DNA from: Sphingobacterium populi
GTDB taxonomy: Bacteria > Bacteroidota > Bacteroidia > Sphingobacteriales > Sphingobacteriaceae
Direction of reading: 5' to 3'
Assembly (NCBI RefSeq): GCF_001586775.1
Contig: NZ_LQXS01000002.1
Location: 496,001 to 560,000 of the forward strand
Length of the DNA stretch: 64,000 nucleotides
Shown one piece after another: positions 20,296 through 30,478 of this stretch. Within the stretch, counting starts at the first letter, position 1, and every line of letters begins with the position of its first letter. The notes under the pieces were generated by a model that searched no databases, was not told where the DNA came from, and saw only the letters and a program-made list of their open reading frames with translations. The translations under genes and the position numbers were made by a program.

Positions 20296-21315
20296 ATGGA
20301 ATATAAGACATTAGGGCAATTTATTATTGAGAAGCAAGCAGAATTTCCATTTGCAAAAGGAGAGCTATCCCGGTTACTCCGTGATATTGGTATTGCGGCG
20401 AAAGTGGTTAACCGAGAAGTGAATAAAGCTGGTTTGGCCGAGATTCTGGGATCCTTCGGTCAGGTGAATGTGCAAGGTGAAGAACAGCAGAAGCTAGATG
20501 TATTAGCCGACCGTGAATTTATCTCGGCGCTGCAGCGAGGAGGTGAATGCTGCTACATAGCTTCTGAAGAACATGAAGAAGGATTGGACTTTTCATCTTC
20601 CGAAGGATCTTCTGAAGGGAAGTATATCGTGTGTATTGATCCCTTAGATGGTTCATCAAATATTGACGTAAATATATCCATTGGAACCATTTTTTCTATT
20701 TACCGACGCAAGTCTTCGTCGGGTCGTTTATCAGAGCAGGATATTTTGCAACAAGGAATCAATCAAGTAGCCGCGGGCTATATTCTTTACGGTTCATCTA
20801 CCATGTTGGTGTATACGACTGGGCATGGTGTTAACGGTTTTACTCTTGATCCTAGCATTGGCGAGTTCTGCTTGTCGCATCCTACTATGCGAATTCCCGA
20901 AAATGGAAACACATATTCTATTAATCAAGGAAACTTTGTCAACTTTCCTCCTGCTATAAAAGAGTATGTGAAGCGTTGTCAGGAAGAAAACCTACCTACA
21001 GGTCGGCCATATTCTTTGCGCTATATTGGTTCTTTGGTGGCCGATTTACATCGCACTATGCTAAAAGGAGGCATATTTATGTATCCAGAAAGTGTACGAC
21101 ATCGGAATGGTAAACTAAGGCTGATGTATGAATGTAATCCAATGGCTTTTATCTTAGAGCAAGCTGGTGGTAAAGCTTCCACTGGAAAAGACCGTATCTT
21201 AGAGATACACCCAAAGGAGTTGCATCAACGCACGCCGTTGGTTATAGGAAGTACGTTGATGGTAGATATGGTTGAAAAGTTATATGCAGATATGGATGGT
21301 GTGGTTGCCAAATAG
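20296..21315 (+). CDS. fbp: Class I fructose-1,6-bisphosphatase
   Basis: A 339-residue sugar phosphatase that makes fructose-6-phosphate, the committed gluconeogenic step. The metal-binding [21 protein letters not shown] motif, the preceding SEEHEEG glutamates and the [23 protein letters not shown] active-site block are clear, followed by [15 protein letters not shown]. The N-terminal helix resembles class I enzymes that respond to AMP, but whether AMP acts here cannot be read. Co-directional with pckA at an 18-nt gap. Confidence 0.95.
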   Translation: MEYKTLGQFIIEKQAEFPFAKGELSRLLRDIGIAAKVVNREVNKAGLAEILGSFGQVNVQGEEQQKLDVLADREFISALQRGGECCYIASEEHEEGLDFSSSEGSSEGKYIVCIDPLDGSSNIDVNISIGTIFSIYRRKSSSGRLSEQDILQQGINQVAAGYILYGSSTMLVYTTGHGVNGFTLDPSIGEFCLSHPTMRIPENGNTYSINQGNFVNFPPAIKEYVKRCQEENLPTGRPYSLRYIGSLVADLHRTMLKGGIFMYPESVRHRNGKLRLMYECNPMAFILEQAGGKASTGKDRILEIHPKELHQRTPLVIGSTLMVDMVEKLYADMDGVVAK

Positions 21316-21393
21316 TTGATTACGCGGGGTAGAGAAATAAGATGCATTGGGTTGTGACCGTACACACAACAGAACCATGTCGCAAAGATTTGC

Positions 21394-21987
21394 TTACATT
21401 AGGCGAAAACGAAGTCCAATTTGCAATTGCTGGATGTAGGAATCGTTTGGACTATTGATCTGACTAAAACCGTTATGTCTACGATATCTTAGGTATAATT
21501 TACGAAATTCTATACCTAAAACATATCCCGTTTGAAGATTAGTTTGAAAGGCAGGTTGGTTATTATTCAGTAGATGTCTGTCTTCGTTCAATAGCTTGTT
21601 GAACTCTATACCCGCGAGTAAAGCAAATTGTGGCGTGAGTGTAAGCTTTGCAAGTAATGGAAGGTTGAAATAGTCAACCGAACGCGTGGCCTTAGTGATT
21701 CCTTGGGGTAGTGCTTGTGTGGTTTCGTTAGTTCTTATCCGGGATATATTGTAGCCGGGCTCCAATTGCAACGTGAAATAAGGATTCAGACCATAACTCA
21801 GGAATGCGCCAAACTGAAGACCGATACGGTTAGAAGATCGAAATTCAGAACCGATAGCCTTACTTAAATTACCGCCACCCTGTACGCCAATTCCTATTTG
21901 TGCTTGTGCAAATAGTATAGAGACGAAGTACACCACTAGTAGCGTTATGGTTTTGGTATATTTTTCTCTTTTATGTAATGCAATCAT
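21394..21987 (-). CDS. PorT-like outer-membrane beta-barrel protein
   Basis: 197 residues from the ATG at 21987; an earlier start would put 19 residues before the signal peptide. A signal peptide ends near FAQAQ. The rest is alternating short amphipathic strands (IGIGVQGG, LQFGAFLSYGL, YFTLQLEPGY, LLAKLTL, LRYRRHNGF) and the chain ends in a strand finishing RFRLM, typical of the outer-membrane beta-barrel/PorT group of Bacteroidota. Probably an eight-stranded barrel. Its function is unknown. It is convergent with fbp and stands alone. Confidence 0.75.
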   Translation of the reverse strand: MIALHKREKYTKTITLLVVYFVSILFAQAQIGIGVQGGGNLSKAIGSEFRSSNRIGLQFGAFLSYGLNPYFTLQLEPGYNISRIRTNETTQALPQGITKATRSVDYFNLPLLAKLTLTPQFALLAGIEFNKLLNEDRHLLNNNQPAFQTNLQTGYVLGIEFRKLYLRYRRHNGFSQINSPNDSYIQQLQIGLRFRLM

Positions 21988-22289
21988 TTTTTCGTTAAGG
22001 TAAATACCGTGAAGACTGCGTAAAAATACGGATATACAGCACAAACTGAATTTGACTTTTGTAAATTTTTAGTCAATAGTTCAGTGTCTTATTCTGCTGG
22101 CAACTGTGATTTGAAAGAGACTCTTCGCAGACCTGTAATTTTTCAAAAATGCAGTATGAACCGCTTAAAATTTATAATTTTCTATTTTTTAATCGATAAT
22201 TTTCCCTAATACTTACTATTTACGGCGATATGCTGTCTGTTTTTTGTATTTTTTTGTACGTTTACACTATCTAAAAATTAATCTAAATC

Positions 22290-23780
22290 ATGTGGTATAA
22301 GAAATCCATATCAAAATTGGTTGCTGAGGCGCAGCAAAGTGGAGAAGGAACACTAAAAAGAACATTGACCAGTACTGGTCTTATAGCACTAGGCGTAGGT
22401 GCTATTATAGGTGCTGGGTTATTTTCGTTGACGGGTATTGCGGCAGCAGATCATGCCGGGCCGGCAGTTACTATTGCGTTTGTGATCGCTGCGATTGGCT
22501 GCGCATTTGCAGGTCTTTGCTATGCTGAATTTGCTTCTATGATACCGGTTGCCGGTAGTGCATATACTTATTCGTACGCCACGATGGGCGAGTTCATGGC
22601 GTGGATCATTGGTTGGGATTTGGTCTTAGAATATGCTTTGGCAGCTGCAACCGTATCCGCGAGCTGGTCGCAGTATGTCAACCAGTTAGTTGTAAATATT
22701 TTTGGGCAAGGGTTGCCAGAAGCTATCTTACATGGTCCCTGGGAAGGTGGTATTGTCAATCTTCCAGCCATTATTATTGTAGTGTTGATATCACTTTTAT
22801 TGATGCGAGGCACGCAAGAATCTGCTTTAGTTAACAACATACTCGTCATTCTCAAAATTGCTGTGGTACTAATCTTTATCATATTGGGGTGGAGTTTTAT
22901 CAATCCAGCTAATCACGATCCGTTTATACCTATTAATCAGGGAGAGGAATTGTTAAAAGCGGGCAAAATAGGCATGTTTGACTTCTTCAGCGAAGGGTAT
23001 TTCGGTCATTATGGTATCAGCGGTATTCTACGAGCAGCGGGAGTTGTGTTCTTTGCTTTTATCGGATTTGATGCGGTGAGTACGGCGGCGCAAGAAGCGA
23101 TTAATCCTAAGAAAGGTATGCCGATTGGTATCATTGGGTCACTGATTATTTGTACTATTTTTTATGTGGCTTTTTCGTACGTGCTTACTGGTTTAGCGAA
23201 TTATAAAGATTTTCAAGGTGATGCCAGTCCAGTAGCAACAGCATTTGCAGCTACAGGTTATACGTTTCTAAATACCGCGATGACTGTCACTATTATTGCA
23301 GGTTATACCTCAGTTATCTTGGTGATGTTATTAGGCCAGAGCCGTGTTTTTTATACCATGAGTAAAGATGGTTTACTTCCAAAGATGTTTTCTGACCTTT
23401 CTAAAAGACAAACTCCTTGGAAAACAAACCTTATTTTTATGGTATTTGTAAGTATTTTTGCGGGATTTGTGCCTGTCTCAGATTTAGGACATATGGTAAG
23501 TATCGGTACACTGTTTGCATTTAGCTTAGTGTGTATCGGCGTAATCGTCTTACGTTACAAAAACCCAACCGCCGAACGTCCTTTTAAAACGCCTTTGGTG
23601 CCGCTAATCCCTGTTTTGGGTGTGCTGGTTTGCGTAGCAATGATGGCCTCGCTACCGATCGAAAGTTGGGAGCGTCTTGGTCTTTGGATGTTATTAGGAG
23701 TTGTAATTTATTTCGTATATGGTAAGAAGCGAAGCGTGCTTCGTGGAGAGATTGAAAGCGGAAGATACGAACAAGATTAA
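22290..23780 (+). CDS. APC-family amino-acid permease
   Basis: A 496-residue polytopic protein with about 12 helices. The N-terminal GVGAIIGAGLFSLTGIAA motif is the substrate-binding break in TM1 of APC transporters. GFDAVSTAAQEAINPKKGMPIGI is the conserved TM6-loop segment, and SRVFYTMSKDGLLPKMFS is the family signature after TM8. The overall pattern matches cationic amino-acid transporter-like (YfnA/CAT) members. The exact substrate cannot be inferred. It is monocistronic, with a strong terminator after it. Confidence 0.9.
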   Translation: MWYKKSISKLVAEAQQSGEGTLKRTLTSTGLIALGVGAIIGAGLFSLTGIAAADHAGPAVTIAFVIAAIGCAFAGLCYAEFASMIPVAGSAYTYSYATMGEFMAWIIGWDLVLEYALAAATVSASWSQYVNQLVVNIFGQGLPEAILHGPWEGGIVNLPAIIIVVLISLLLMRGTQESALVNNILVILKIAVVLIFIILGWSFINPANHDPFIPINQGEELLKAGKIGMFDFFSEGYFGHYGISGILRAAGVVFFAFIGFDAVSTAAQEAINPKKGMPIGIIGSLIICTIFYVAFSYVLTGLANYKDFQGDASPVATAFAATGYTFLNTAMTVTIIAGYTSVILVMLLGQSRVFYTMSKDGLLPKMFSDLSKRQTPWKTNLIFMVFVSIFAGFVPVSDLGHMVSIGTLFAFSLVCIGVIVLRYKNPTAERPFKTPLVPLIPVLGVLVCVAMMASLPIESWERLGLWMLLGVVIYFVYGKKRSVLRGEIESGRYEQD

Positions 23781-23804
23781 ATAGTACATCAGCTTTTCGA
23801 TAAA

Positions 23805-23836
23805 ACAAACGCTGCCCTTGAACGGGCAGCGTTTGT
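23805..23836. terminator. Terminator after the amino-acid permease
   Basis: ACAAACGCTGCCC (23805-23817) and GGGCAGCGTTTGT (23824-23836) pair perfectly over 13 bp around a 6-nt loop, followed by a short T-containing tail. Confidence 0.8.
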
Positions 23837-23898
23837 CGTTATATACCATAAAAAAGTAGTACATTACAAAAGTTTTTATTTATACCAAACATTATATA

Positions 23899-25149
23899 TT
23901 GAAATTTACCGAATTTGGTTTCGTTCCCACGTTGGAAGAGGGATTAGAAAGTATGGGGTTTGAGCAGGCAACTCCTATACAAGAGCAAACTATACCCGTA
24001 ATATTGGATAATAAGGATCTTATCGCTTGCGCGCAAACAGGAACGGGTAAAACTGCGGCCTATTTGCTTCCAATCCTTAACAAGATTTGTAAAGATCCAA
24101 AAGAATTTGTTAATACTATCATTCTAGTGCCTACTCGTGAGCTAGCCTTACAGATTGATCAGCAGATCATGGGGCTTGGTTATTTTACTGGTGCTACTTC
24201 TATCTCCGTGTACGGAGGTGGAGATGGTATGGGTTATGAACAGCAAAAGCGCGCTATACGTGAAGGAGTCAATATTATTGTAGCTACGCCAGGCCGTTTA
24301 ATTAGTCATATGAGTTCGGGAAAGTTTGACTTTACTCGGTTGGAGCATCTTGTCCTAGATGAGGCAGACACCATGTTAGATATGGGTTTTCATGATGACA
24401 TTCTCCGAATTATAAGCTATCTGCCAATTAAGCGTCAGAGCTTATTGTTTTCAGCAACGATGCCCGCTAAGATCCGCACTTTAGCAAAGAAAATACTCGA
24501 GGAACCGCAAGAAATTAATATAGCGATCTCTAAACCGTCTGCTGGAATTGATCAACATGCTTATATGACCTATGATGATCAAAAAGGTAAATTAATTCGG
24601 CATATTTTGTCGAATCAAGATTATACTAGTATTATCGTTTTTGCATCGAAGAAGGAAATTGTAAAAACTCTGGCTCGCGACCTTTCCAAAAGTGGTATCG
24701 AAGCAGAGGGATTTCATTCGGATTTGGAACAGGCGCAGCGAGAATCGATCATTAATAAATTTCGCTCAAAGCGTTTGCGCGTATTGATTGGTACAGACGT
24801 GATTAGTAGAGGTATCGATATTGTAGGTATAAGTTTAGTTGTCAATTACGATGTGCCTCCCGATCCCGAAGATTATGTGCATAGAGTTGGACGAACGGCA
24901 CGTGCCTCTACTACAGGAACAGCAATAACGTTTATAAACGAAAAAGATCAATCTCGTTTTGCACGTATTGAGCATCTTATAGAATATGAGATCGAAAAGA
25001 AGCCACTTCCTGAAGGATTGGGAGTAGGGCCGGTGTACAACCCTAAGACGGGAAGACCTCAGAAACCTAAAAATTCACGAAAGAAAAATTATAAAGGAAA
25101 GCGTACAGTAGGCACTTCCTCGACTAAAGCTAAATCTTCAGAAAACTAA
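23899..25149 (+). CDS. DEAD-box RNA helicase
   Basis: A 416-residue ATP-dependent RNA helicase with a TTG start (family N-terminus KFTEFGF). Motifs in order: Q motif GFEQATPIQEQTIP, I AQTGTGKTAAY, Ia PTRELALQI, Ib TPGRL, II DEAD, III SAT, IV IIVFASKKE, V GTDVISRGIDI and VI HRVGRTAR. The short basic C-terminal tail (RKKNYKGKR) probably adds RNA affinity. Likely roles are ribosome assembly or RNA turnover in the cold; RhlE- and DeaD-type cannot be separated by eye. A terminator follows at 25221-25256. Confidence 0.93.
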   Translation: MKFTEFGFVPTLEEGLESMGFEQATPIQEQTIPVILDNKDLIACAQTGTGKTAAYLLPILNKICKDPKEFVNTIILVPTRELALQIDQQIMGLGYFTGATSISVYGGGDGMGYEQQKRAIREGVNIIVATPGRLISHMSSGKFDFTRLEHLVLDEADTMLDMGFHDDILRIISYLPIKRQSLLFSATMPAKIRTLAKKILEEPQEINIAISKPSAGIDQHAYMTYDDQKGKLIRHILSNQDYTSIIVFASKKEIVKTLARDLSKSGIEAEGFHSDLEQAQRESIINKFRSKRLRVLIGTDVISRGIDIVGISLVVNYDVPPDPEDYVHRVGRTARASTTGTAITFINEKDQSRFARIEHLIEYEIEKKPLPEGLGVGPVYNPKTGRPQKPKNSRKKNYKGKRTVGTSSTKAKSSEN

Positions 25150-25220
25150 ATCCTGTTAGATACCAGTGCATACTTAGGTTATCTATATACCGAGATATTC
25201 CGTATGTATCACCTTTTCAT

Positions 25221-25260
25221 CATCCCGATCCCAAAAACAATATGGCGGTCGGGATGTTTG
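25221..25260 (+). terminator. Terminator of the helicase gene
   Basis: CATCCCGA (25221-25228) pairs with TCGGGATG (25249-25256), followed by TTTGTTTT. Confidence 0.7.
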
Positions 25261-25309
25261 TTTTAGAGAGCTTGCTCACGACATTATTAAGACACATACA
25301 CCTAAAACT

Positions 25310-25579
25310 ATGTTTACTAAGGAAAAGCTTTTAGAGAAAATAGAACAATATCGTGCTGATTTTGTACAACAAAAGCCCGATATGGCCAGTTATTCCGCAA
25401 GTGAAATCTTCGATGCTTATTTTTACGAAGAAAGTGACGATTTGCCGGCCGTAGGTTTCAACCCACAATCAGGAGAGCATCTACGTGTAGGTGATAAGAT
25501 TTACTATCATCCAGATAAAAGTCATCTCGTGCCAGAAAAACTGCGAACTCATTTACGAGAGGCTAAGTTGGAAGATTGA
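25310..25579 (+). CDS. Hypothetical small acidic protein
   Basis: I cannot assign this 89-residue protein. It is acidic, has no membrane segment, and starts with a KEKLLEKIEQYR helix followed by mixed polar sequence with short hydrophobic patches (DLPAVGF, LRVGDKIYYH). The even composition and the ATG start make it a plausible real gene. The next small gene follows 50 nt later on the same strand, and the two may form a small operon ended by the hairpin at 25885-25916. Confidence 0.6.
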   Translation: MFTKEKLLEKIEQYRADFVQQKPDMASYSASEIFDAYFYEESDDLPAVGFNPQSGEHLRVGDKIYYHPDKSHLVPEKLRTHLREAKLED

Positions 25580-25629
25580 TCTTATTTTATAGAATTTTTC
25601 AGGGATATACCCACTAAAAAAATGAATAT

Positions 25630-25866
25630 ATGAGTTATACGAGAAATTTCACCCATAATATTGGCGGAGTGCCTATAGAATTTGATGTGACTTACAATAC
25701 AGAAAACCACTTTTTTAAGGTGCAAGAAGCAGGGTTGACTGAGCCGTATCTATTGAAATTTGATATGAGTAGTCGTGTGTGGAGTATTGAAAGTAGTCAG
25801 GATACGAAAATATCTGCTGAAGAGCTTGCACTACTTGTGCAGAAGCATTTTGGTCGTACCGTTTAA
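25630..25866 (+). CDS. Hypothetical small soluble protein
   Basis: A 78-residue protein that I do not recognise. Alternating strand-like segments (FTHNIGGVPIEFDVTY, YLLKFDM, VWSIE) are followed by one helix (SAEELALLVQKHF), suggesting a small alpha/beta fold. No signal peptide. It follows the previous small gene and precedes a strong terminator, then tRNA-His on the other strand. Confidence 0.6.
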   Translation: MSYTRNFTHNIGGVPIEFDVTYNTENHFFKVQEAGLTEPYLLKFDMSSRVWSIESSQDTKISAEELALLVQKHFGRTV

Positions 25867-25884
25867 GAAATGCCTATAATAAAA

Positions 25885-25916
25885 CAAAAGAGCGAAGAAT
25901 AATCTTCGCTCTTTTG
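25885..25916. terminator. Bidirectional terminator after the small genes and tRNA-His
   Basis: CAAAAGAGCGAAGA (25885-25898) pairs with TCTTCGCTCTTTTG (25903-25916), a perfect 14-bp stem with a 4-nt loop. It abuts the 3' end of tRNA-His on the minus strand. Confidence 0.85.
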
Positions 25917-25991
25917 GGTAAGTAATGGGGCTCGAACCCACGACCCCTAGAACCACAATCTAGTGCTCTAACCAACTGAGCTATACCTACC
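25917..25991 (-). tRNA. tRNA-His (GTG)
   Basis: A cloverleaf on the minus strand: acceptor GTAGGTA with TACTTAC (one G-T pair), anticodon loop TTGTGGT giving GTG (histidine), T-loop GGTTCGAGCC. A G at -1 opposite C73 is encoded, the identity element of bacterial tRNA-His. No CCA is encoded. Confidence 0.95.
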
Positions 25992-26135
25992 GTTTTTTTC
26001 GTGATACAAAAATAGCATAATTATATAATTGTAGCAAACATTCTTTTCTAAAAAGTCTATGATCTTTAATAACGTAATGATTGCGAGCTTCTTATTTTTT
26101 TATGCTGCGCTATAAGCGCGAATTTTAAACCAAAA

Positions 26136-26174
26136 AAATGCCTTGATGGGTATTTAAATTACATCAAGGCATTT
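26136..26174 (-). terminator. Terminator of the RND efflux operon
   Basis: AAATGCCTTGATG (26136-26148) pairs with CATCAAGGCATTT (26162-26174). On the minus strand it is followed by a run of T. It lies 26 bp after the permease stop. Confidence 0.85.
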
Positions 26175-26200
26175 GAAAATTTTATTTTAGAATTGTAGTA

Positions 26201-29200
26201 TTATGTGTGTTTTACATCCATTTCATCGACGTAATCTTCGCGCAATTCAAAATCTTCGACCATTAGATCGATATAATTTGTTTTCTCCTTGCTGCCAAAA
26301 CGACGTTGGAATCCATCGAAGATTGAGTAAACGACAGGCACAATAACCAAAGTTAAGAATAGAGAAGAGATCAATCCGCCGATAATGACGATTGCCAAAC
26401 CGCGGTTGGTATCTGCTCCATCTCCAGTAGCCATTGCGATTGGCACCATACCAAATACCATTGCGATGGTCGTCATTAGGATCGGGCGCAAACGAGCGTG
26501 GTTCGCTGCAACCAAGGCATCGAATGTATTGGCGCCAGCCTCTTTCTTGTGATTCGCAAAATCTACTAATAGGATGGCATTTTTTGCTACCAAACCAATC
26601 AACATAATGATACCTAAGATGGTAAAAATGTTGAGCGACTCATTGGTCAATGCAAGTGCTAATAGTGCACCAATGAAAGATAATGGTATGGAGAACAATA
26701 CGATGAATGGTGTTGCGAAAGAGTCATATAATGCTACCATGACCAAATATACCAGCAAGATAGAAGCTACTAATGCGATTCCTAACGTGCCGAAACCTTC
26801 GGATTGGTTTTCCATGTTGCCACCCCATAAGTATTGTACACCAGGCGCACGTTCAATTTGTTCGAACTGCGCTTGCCAATCGGCAGCTACAGCACCACCC
26901 GATCTACCGATTATTTGTCCTTCTACTGAGACGGCAGGTGATTTGTCGCGGCGCTCCAATAAAGTAGGGCCAGAGCTGTATCCTACTTTGGCAAATTGCA
27001 CTAGCTTGACTGCTTCGCCGTTATTATTTATGAATTCCAGATCTTGCACGTTGCCAATGTTATAGCGGCCTTTATCATCAAACTGAATGTTGATCTCGTA
27101 CTCATTGTCGCCAGCACGGAACTTATTGTCCGTATTCCCGGCAAAGGCAGTTTGCATGCTCATACCGACTGTTGAGATGTTTAATCCGAGTGAGGTCATT
27201 TTCTCACGATCAACTTCCACGTTGATTTCTGGATTACCTGTTTCCGAAGTCAGCTTAACACCTACAGCGCCTGGTACTTGACGCAATTGATCCGCAGCTT
27301 TTTCGGCGAAGGCTAGTGCATCTTCCATGGTAGAGCCAATGATTGTTAACTTCAATGGCGCTTGCTCGGCACCAATAAGGCCCATCGCTACCATCTTGAT
27401 TTTTGGTCCGACTAGCTCTTTTTCGAGCTCTCGTTTCAATTGTGCAGAGTAAACACGAGAATTGATCTGCGTCTTGTACTCATCTTTTAGGAAGACTTGA
27501 ATCTCTGATTTGTACCTGGATCCACCAGTGGACATCACACCATCACTGGACTGACCTACGGTCGTAATCATTCGCTCGATCTCTGGTTTGCTTGCGATAA
27601 ATGCTTCTGCACGTTGCGTAAACTGATTAGAAGTTTGCAAGGAAGCGTCTTTCTCCAGCTCTAGCTGTACCAAAAATTCACCACGATCACTACTTGGGAA
27701 GAAATCTGAACCGATAAATCCTAGTGGCAGTAGGGCGATAGATGCTGCGAATAAAATGATGGCTAATAGTAACGTTAATACTTTGTTGAGGCGAGTTTTG
27801 ATAGACCATTTCAATAAATCTGATATCCAATGAGTGAAGCTAGTCAACCCATTTTCAAAACCGTTGATGATACGACCAAAGAACGAAGTATTGCTCACAT
27901 GCTCTAGCTTTCCGAATCGCGAATATAACCAAGGCACGACAGTAAATGAAACTAAGAAAGATAGTGATGTTGCGATGATCACCGTTACACAGAATTGTTT
28001 TAAGATGTCGGCTACAAGACCTGATGACAAGGCTATCGGCAAGAATACAACTACAATTACTAAGGTAATCGCTGATACGGTAAAGCCGATCTCGCTCGCG
28101 CCATCGTACGCTGCCCGTACTTTGTTTTTGCCCATCTCCATATGTCGGTGAATATTCTCCAATACTACGATCGCATCATCTACAAGAATACCAACCACTA
28201 AGGATAGCGCTAATAACGACATCAGATTTAGGGTATAACCCATAATTAACAATCCAATGAATGTCGCGATTAATGATAATGGAATAGCTACCATGGTAAT
28301 CGCTGCATTTCGCAAACTATGCAAGAAGAATAGCATAATTAAACCCACAAGTACAATAGCAATAACTAAATCGTGCACCACATTGTCGGCCGAACTCAAC
28401 GTAAATTCGGAAGAATCGGAAGCCAAGAAGATATTGATATTGTTTGTGGCATAATCCGTCTCGATTTGGTTTATAGTCGCTTGAACGAGTTCGGACACTT
28501 CTACGGCATTCGCATCAGATTGCTTGAATACTTGTAGTAAAATAGTGTTTTTACGATCCAATCGGGCAATTTTTTCAATTTCGGCAATACCATCTTGTAC
28601 ATCGGCAATATCGCGTAGATAAATGATCGAGCCAGCTGAGGTTGAAATAGGTAAATTTCTTAATTCATCGATCGTGTTTACCTTACCTGCCAGACGGATG
28701 GTCGTACGTTTTTCGTCGGTACTTACGCTTCCGGTAGGAAAATCAAGATTCGAAGAGGCGATCATCTGTTGCACCTGAGTCAATGGAATACGATAGCCGC
28801 GCAATTTATCCGGATCGATACTCACCTGAATCTGGCGTTGCTCGCCACCCACCATATCTACTTTAGCTACACCATTAATACGTGCGAAGACCGGTTGAAT
28901 TTTTTGATCTAACAAATCATATAGATCTTTCTCCGAGAGATTAGACGTTACTGCCAAACTCATGATGGCGACATCATCGAGAGAGAACTTGTTCAACGAA
29001 GGCGGGTCGACATCGTCTGGAAGATCGTTGAGTACGGCGTTGATTTTACGCTGTGCATCAGTCAATAAGAAGTTAACATCTGCACCTGTATTCAGGGTAA
29101 TCATCACGATGGAGAGATTCTCCATAGATGTAGCTTCAATTTTTTTGATGCTTTCTAGGGAGGATACCGCGTCTTCTAAGACACGAGTTACAGTATTTTC

Positions 29201-29377
29201 TACCTCAGTAGGAGAGGCTCCCGGATATACTGTTTGTACCGAGATTACGTTTGTTTCAAATTTTGGAATTAATTCATACCCGAGTTGAGAGTATGAAAAT
29301 AGACCACCTAGCGTCAATAGTATAAATAGTACTATAATGATACTAGGTCGCTTAATGGAAACTTCACTTATTTTCAT
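26201..29377 (-). CDS. RND-type efflux permease (HAE-1/AcrB family)
   Basis: A 1058-residue inner-membrane proton-driven pump. The N-terminus KISEVSIKRPSIIIVLFILLTLGG is the typical TM1. The TM4 segment GILVDDAIVVLEN contains the paired Asp residues of the proton relay. Two large periplasmic loops and the repeat GIIMLIGLVAKNAILLVDFA (TM10 region) show the duplicated structure. It partners with the adaptor and outer-membrane channel genes immediately upstream. Substrates are probably drugs, dyes or bile-like compounds but cannot be read. Last gene of a tetR-tolC-mfp-rnd operon. Confidence 0.95.
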   Translation of the reverse strand: MKISEVSIKRPSIIIVLFILLTLGGLFSYSQLGYELIPKFETNVISVQTVYPGASPTEVENTVTRVLEDAVSSLESIKKIEATSMENLSIVMITLNTGADVNFLLTDAQRKINAVLNDLPDDVDPPSLNKFSLDDVAIMSLAVTSNLSEKDLYDLLDQKIQPVFARINGVAKVDMVGGEQRQIQVSIDPDKLRGYRIPLTQVQQMIASSNLDFPTGSVSTDEKRTTIRLAGKVNTIDELRNLPISTSAGSIIYLRDIADVQDGIAEIEKIARLDRKNTILLQVFKQSDANAVEVSELVQATINQIETDYATNNINIFLASDSSEFTLSSADNVVHDLVIAIVLVGLIMLFFLHSLRNAAITMVAIPLSLIATFIGLLIMGYTLNLMSLLALSLVVGILVDDAIVVLENIHRHMEMGKNKVRAAYDGASEIGFTVSAITLVIVVVFLPIALSSGLVADILKQFCVTVIIATSLSFLVSFTVVPWLYSRFGKLEHVSNTSFFGRIINGFENGLTSFTHWISDLLKWSIKTRLNKVLTLLLAIILFAASIALLPLGFIGSDFFPSSDRGEFLVQLELEKDASLQTSNQFTQRAEAFIASKPEIERMITTVGQSSDGVMSTGGSRYKSEIQVFLKDEYKTQINSRVYSAQLKRELEKELVGPKIKMVAMGLIGAEQAPLKLTIIGSTMEDALAFAEKAADQLRQVPGAVGVKLTSETGNPEINVEVDREKMTSLGLNISTVGMSMQTAFAGNTDNKFRAGDNEYEINIQFDDKGRYNIGNVQDLEFINNNGEAVKLVQFAKVGYSSGPTLLERRDKSPAVSVEGQIIGRSGGAVAADWQAQFEQIERAPGVQYLWGGNMENQSEGFGTLGIALVASILLVYLVMVALYDSFATPFIVLFSIPLSFIGALLALALTNESLNIFTILGIIMLIGLVAKNAILLVDFANHKKEAGANTFDALVAANHARLRPILMTTIAMVFGMVPIAMATGDGADTNRGLAIVIIGGLISSLFLTLVIVPVVYSIFDGFQRRFGSKEKTNYIDLMVEDFELREDYVDEMDVKHT

Positions 29378-29399
29378 GCCTGATATTTTGTGAGATTAC

Positions 29400-30458
29400 T
29401 TACTTAATAATTTCGATCTCGGTACCGTTTAGCAAGTTGATCTGACCAGTAGTCACGACCACATCGCCAGCTTTGAGACCAGAGAGCACTTCAATATAGT
29501 CGCCGAAGCTGCGTCCGGATACGACTTTAGTTTCGATAGCTTTACCTTCGCGCGCTACGAATACCTTATTGTCGCTCACAGAACCAACGAAGGCAGTACG
29601 AGGAACGATTAAGACATCTGCCTTCTTGTTTACGCCGAAAGTAGCTGTGCCATACATACCTGCACGTAAAGGCTTATCGGAGGTGTTTTGTATCTCGATT
29701 TCTACTGGAAAATTCAAGCTACGATCTGCTACTGGAGAAATAAAAGTGATCTTGCCGGTATATGCGTCTTCTGGATATACGCTAGCAGCGATCTCGACTT
29801 CTTGACCTAGCTGTAACGGAGCGACATTTTTTTCATCCACGTTTACGCGAAGTTTTAGTGTGCTAACGTTCACAATTTCAAAAGCAGCCGTACCTGGACT
29901 TACATATGTACCTGGTTCGATTTTGCGGCTGTTAACGATACCACCTACCGATGTTTTGATCGTGATATCCTTTGCGTTTATCTCTGCTGTACGATAGTTG
30001 TTTTTTGCAGTTTCGTATTGAGATCTTGCTTGTTCCAGCTGTTGCTCCGTGACACCGCCTGATTTAAATGCGCTTTCGTAGCGATCTAGGTCACTTTTTG
30101 CTTGGCTCATATTTACTTCAGCATTTGATACATTGACATTGATGCGGTCAGATTCTACTACAGCAAGAGTTTGTCCGGCGCGAACTGCATTTCCTTCATC
30201 TACCAATACTCTTACGACGCGTCCTTGTGCTTCCGCAGATACCGTGACCATTTGTTTTGGTTCAAATGTGCCATTTGAGATATAAGCCAAATTCATCATT
30301 CGGTTGCTGGCAGTGTCAGTACGTACAGATACCTTGGGATTTGTAGCTGCAGCTGCCTGTGTTTCCGCTTCGTTATGCGCTTTGTTTTTCTGTAATAAAT
30401 AGACGATACCTGCTAGGGCTGCGGCTATGACTACTATAGTGATAATTGTTCGTTTCAT
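29400..30458 (-). CDS. Efflux periplasmic adaptor subunit (MFP/HlyD family)
   Basis: A 352-residue protein with an N-terminal signal anchor (TIITIVVIAAALAGIVYLL), a split lipoyl-like half (GRVVRVLVDEGNAVRAGQTLAVVE), a coiled-coil hairpin (about residues 105-150), the second lipoyl half (TSVGGIVNSRKIEPGTYV) and beta-barrel and membrane-proximal domains. It bridges the RND pump and the TolC-like channel. It lies 22 nt upstream of the pump gene and 20 nt downstream of the tolC-like gene. Confidence 0.93.
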   Translation of the reverse strand: MKRTIITIVVIAAALAGIVYLLQKNKAHNEAETQAAAATNPKVSVRTDTASNRMMNLAYISNGTFEPKQMVTVSAEAQGRVVRVLVDEGNAVRAGQTLAVVESDRINVNVSNAEVNMSQAKSDLDRYESAFKSGGVTEQQLEQARSQYETAKNNYRTAEINAKDITIKTSVGGIVNSRKIEPGTYVSPGTAAFEIVNVSTLKLRVNVDEKNVAPLQLGQEVEIAASVYPEDAYTGKITFISPVADRSLNFPVEIEIQNTSDKPLRAGMYGTATFGVNKKADVLIVPRTAFVGSVSDNKVFVAREGKAIETKVVSGRSFGDYIEVLSGLKAGDVVVTTGQINLLNGTEIEIIK

Positions 30459-30478
30459 TTGTAGGGTCTTGCTTAAAG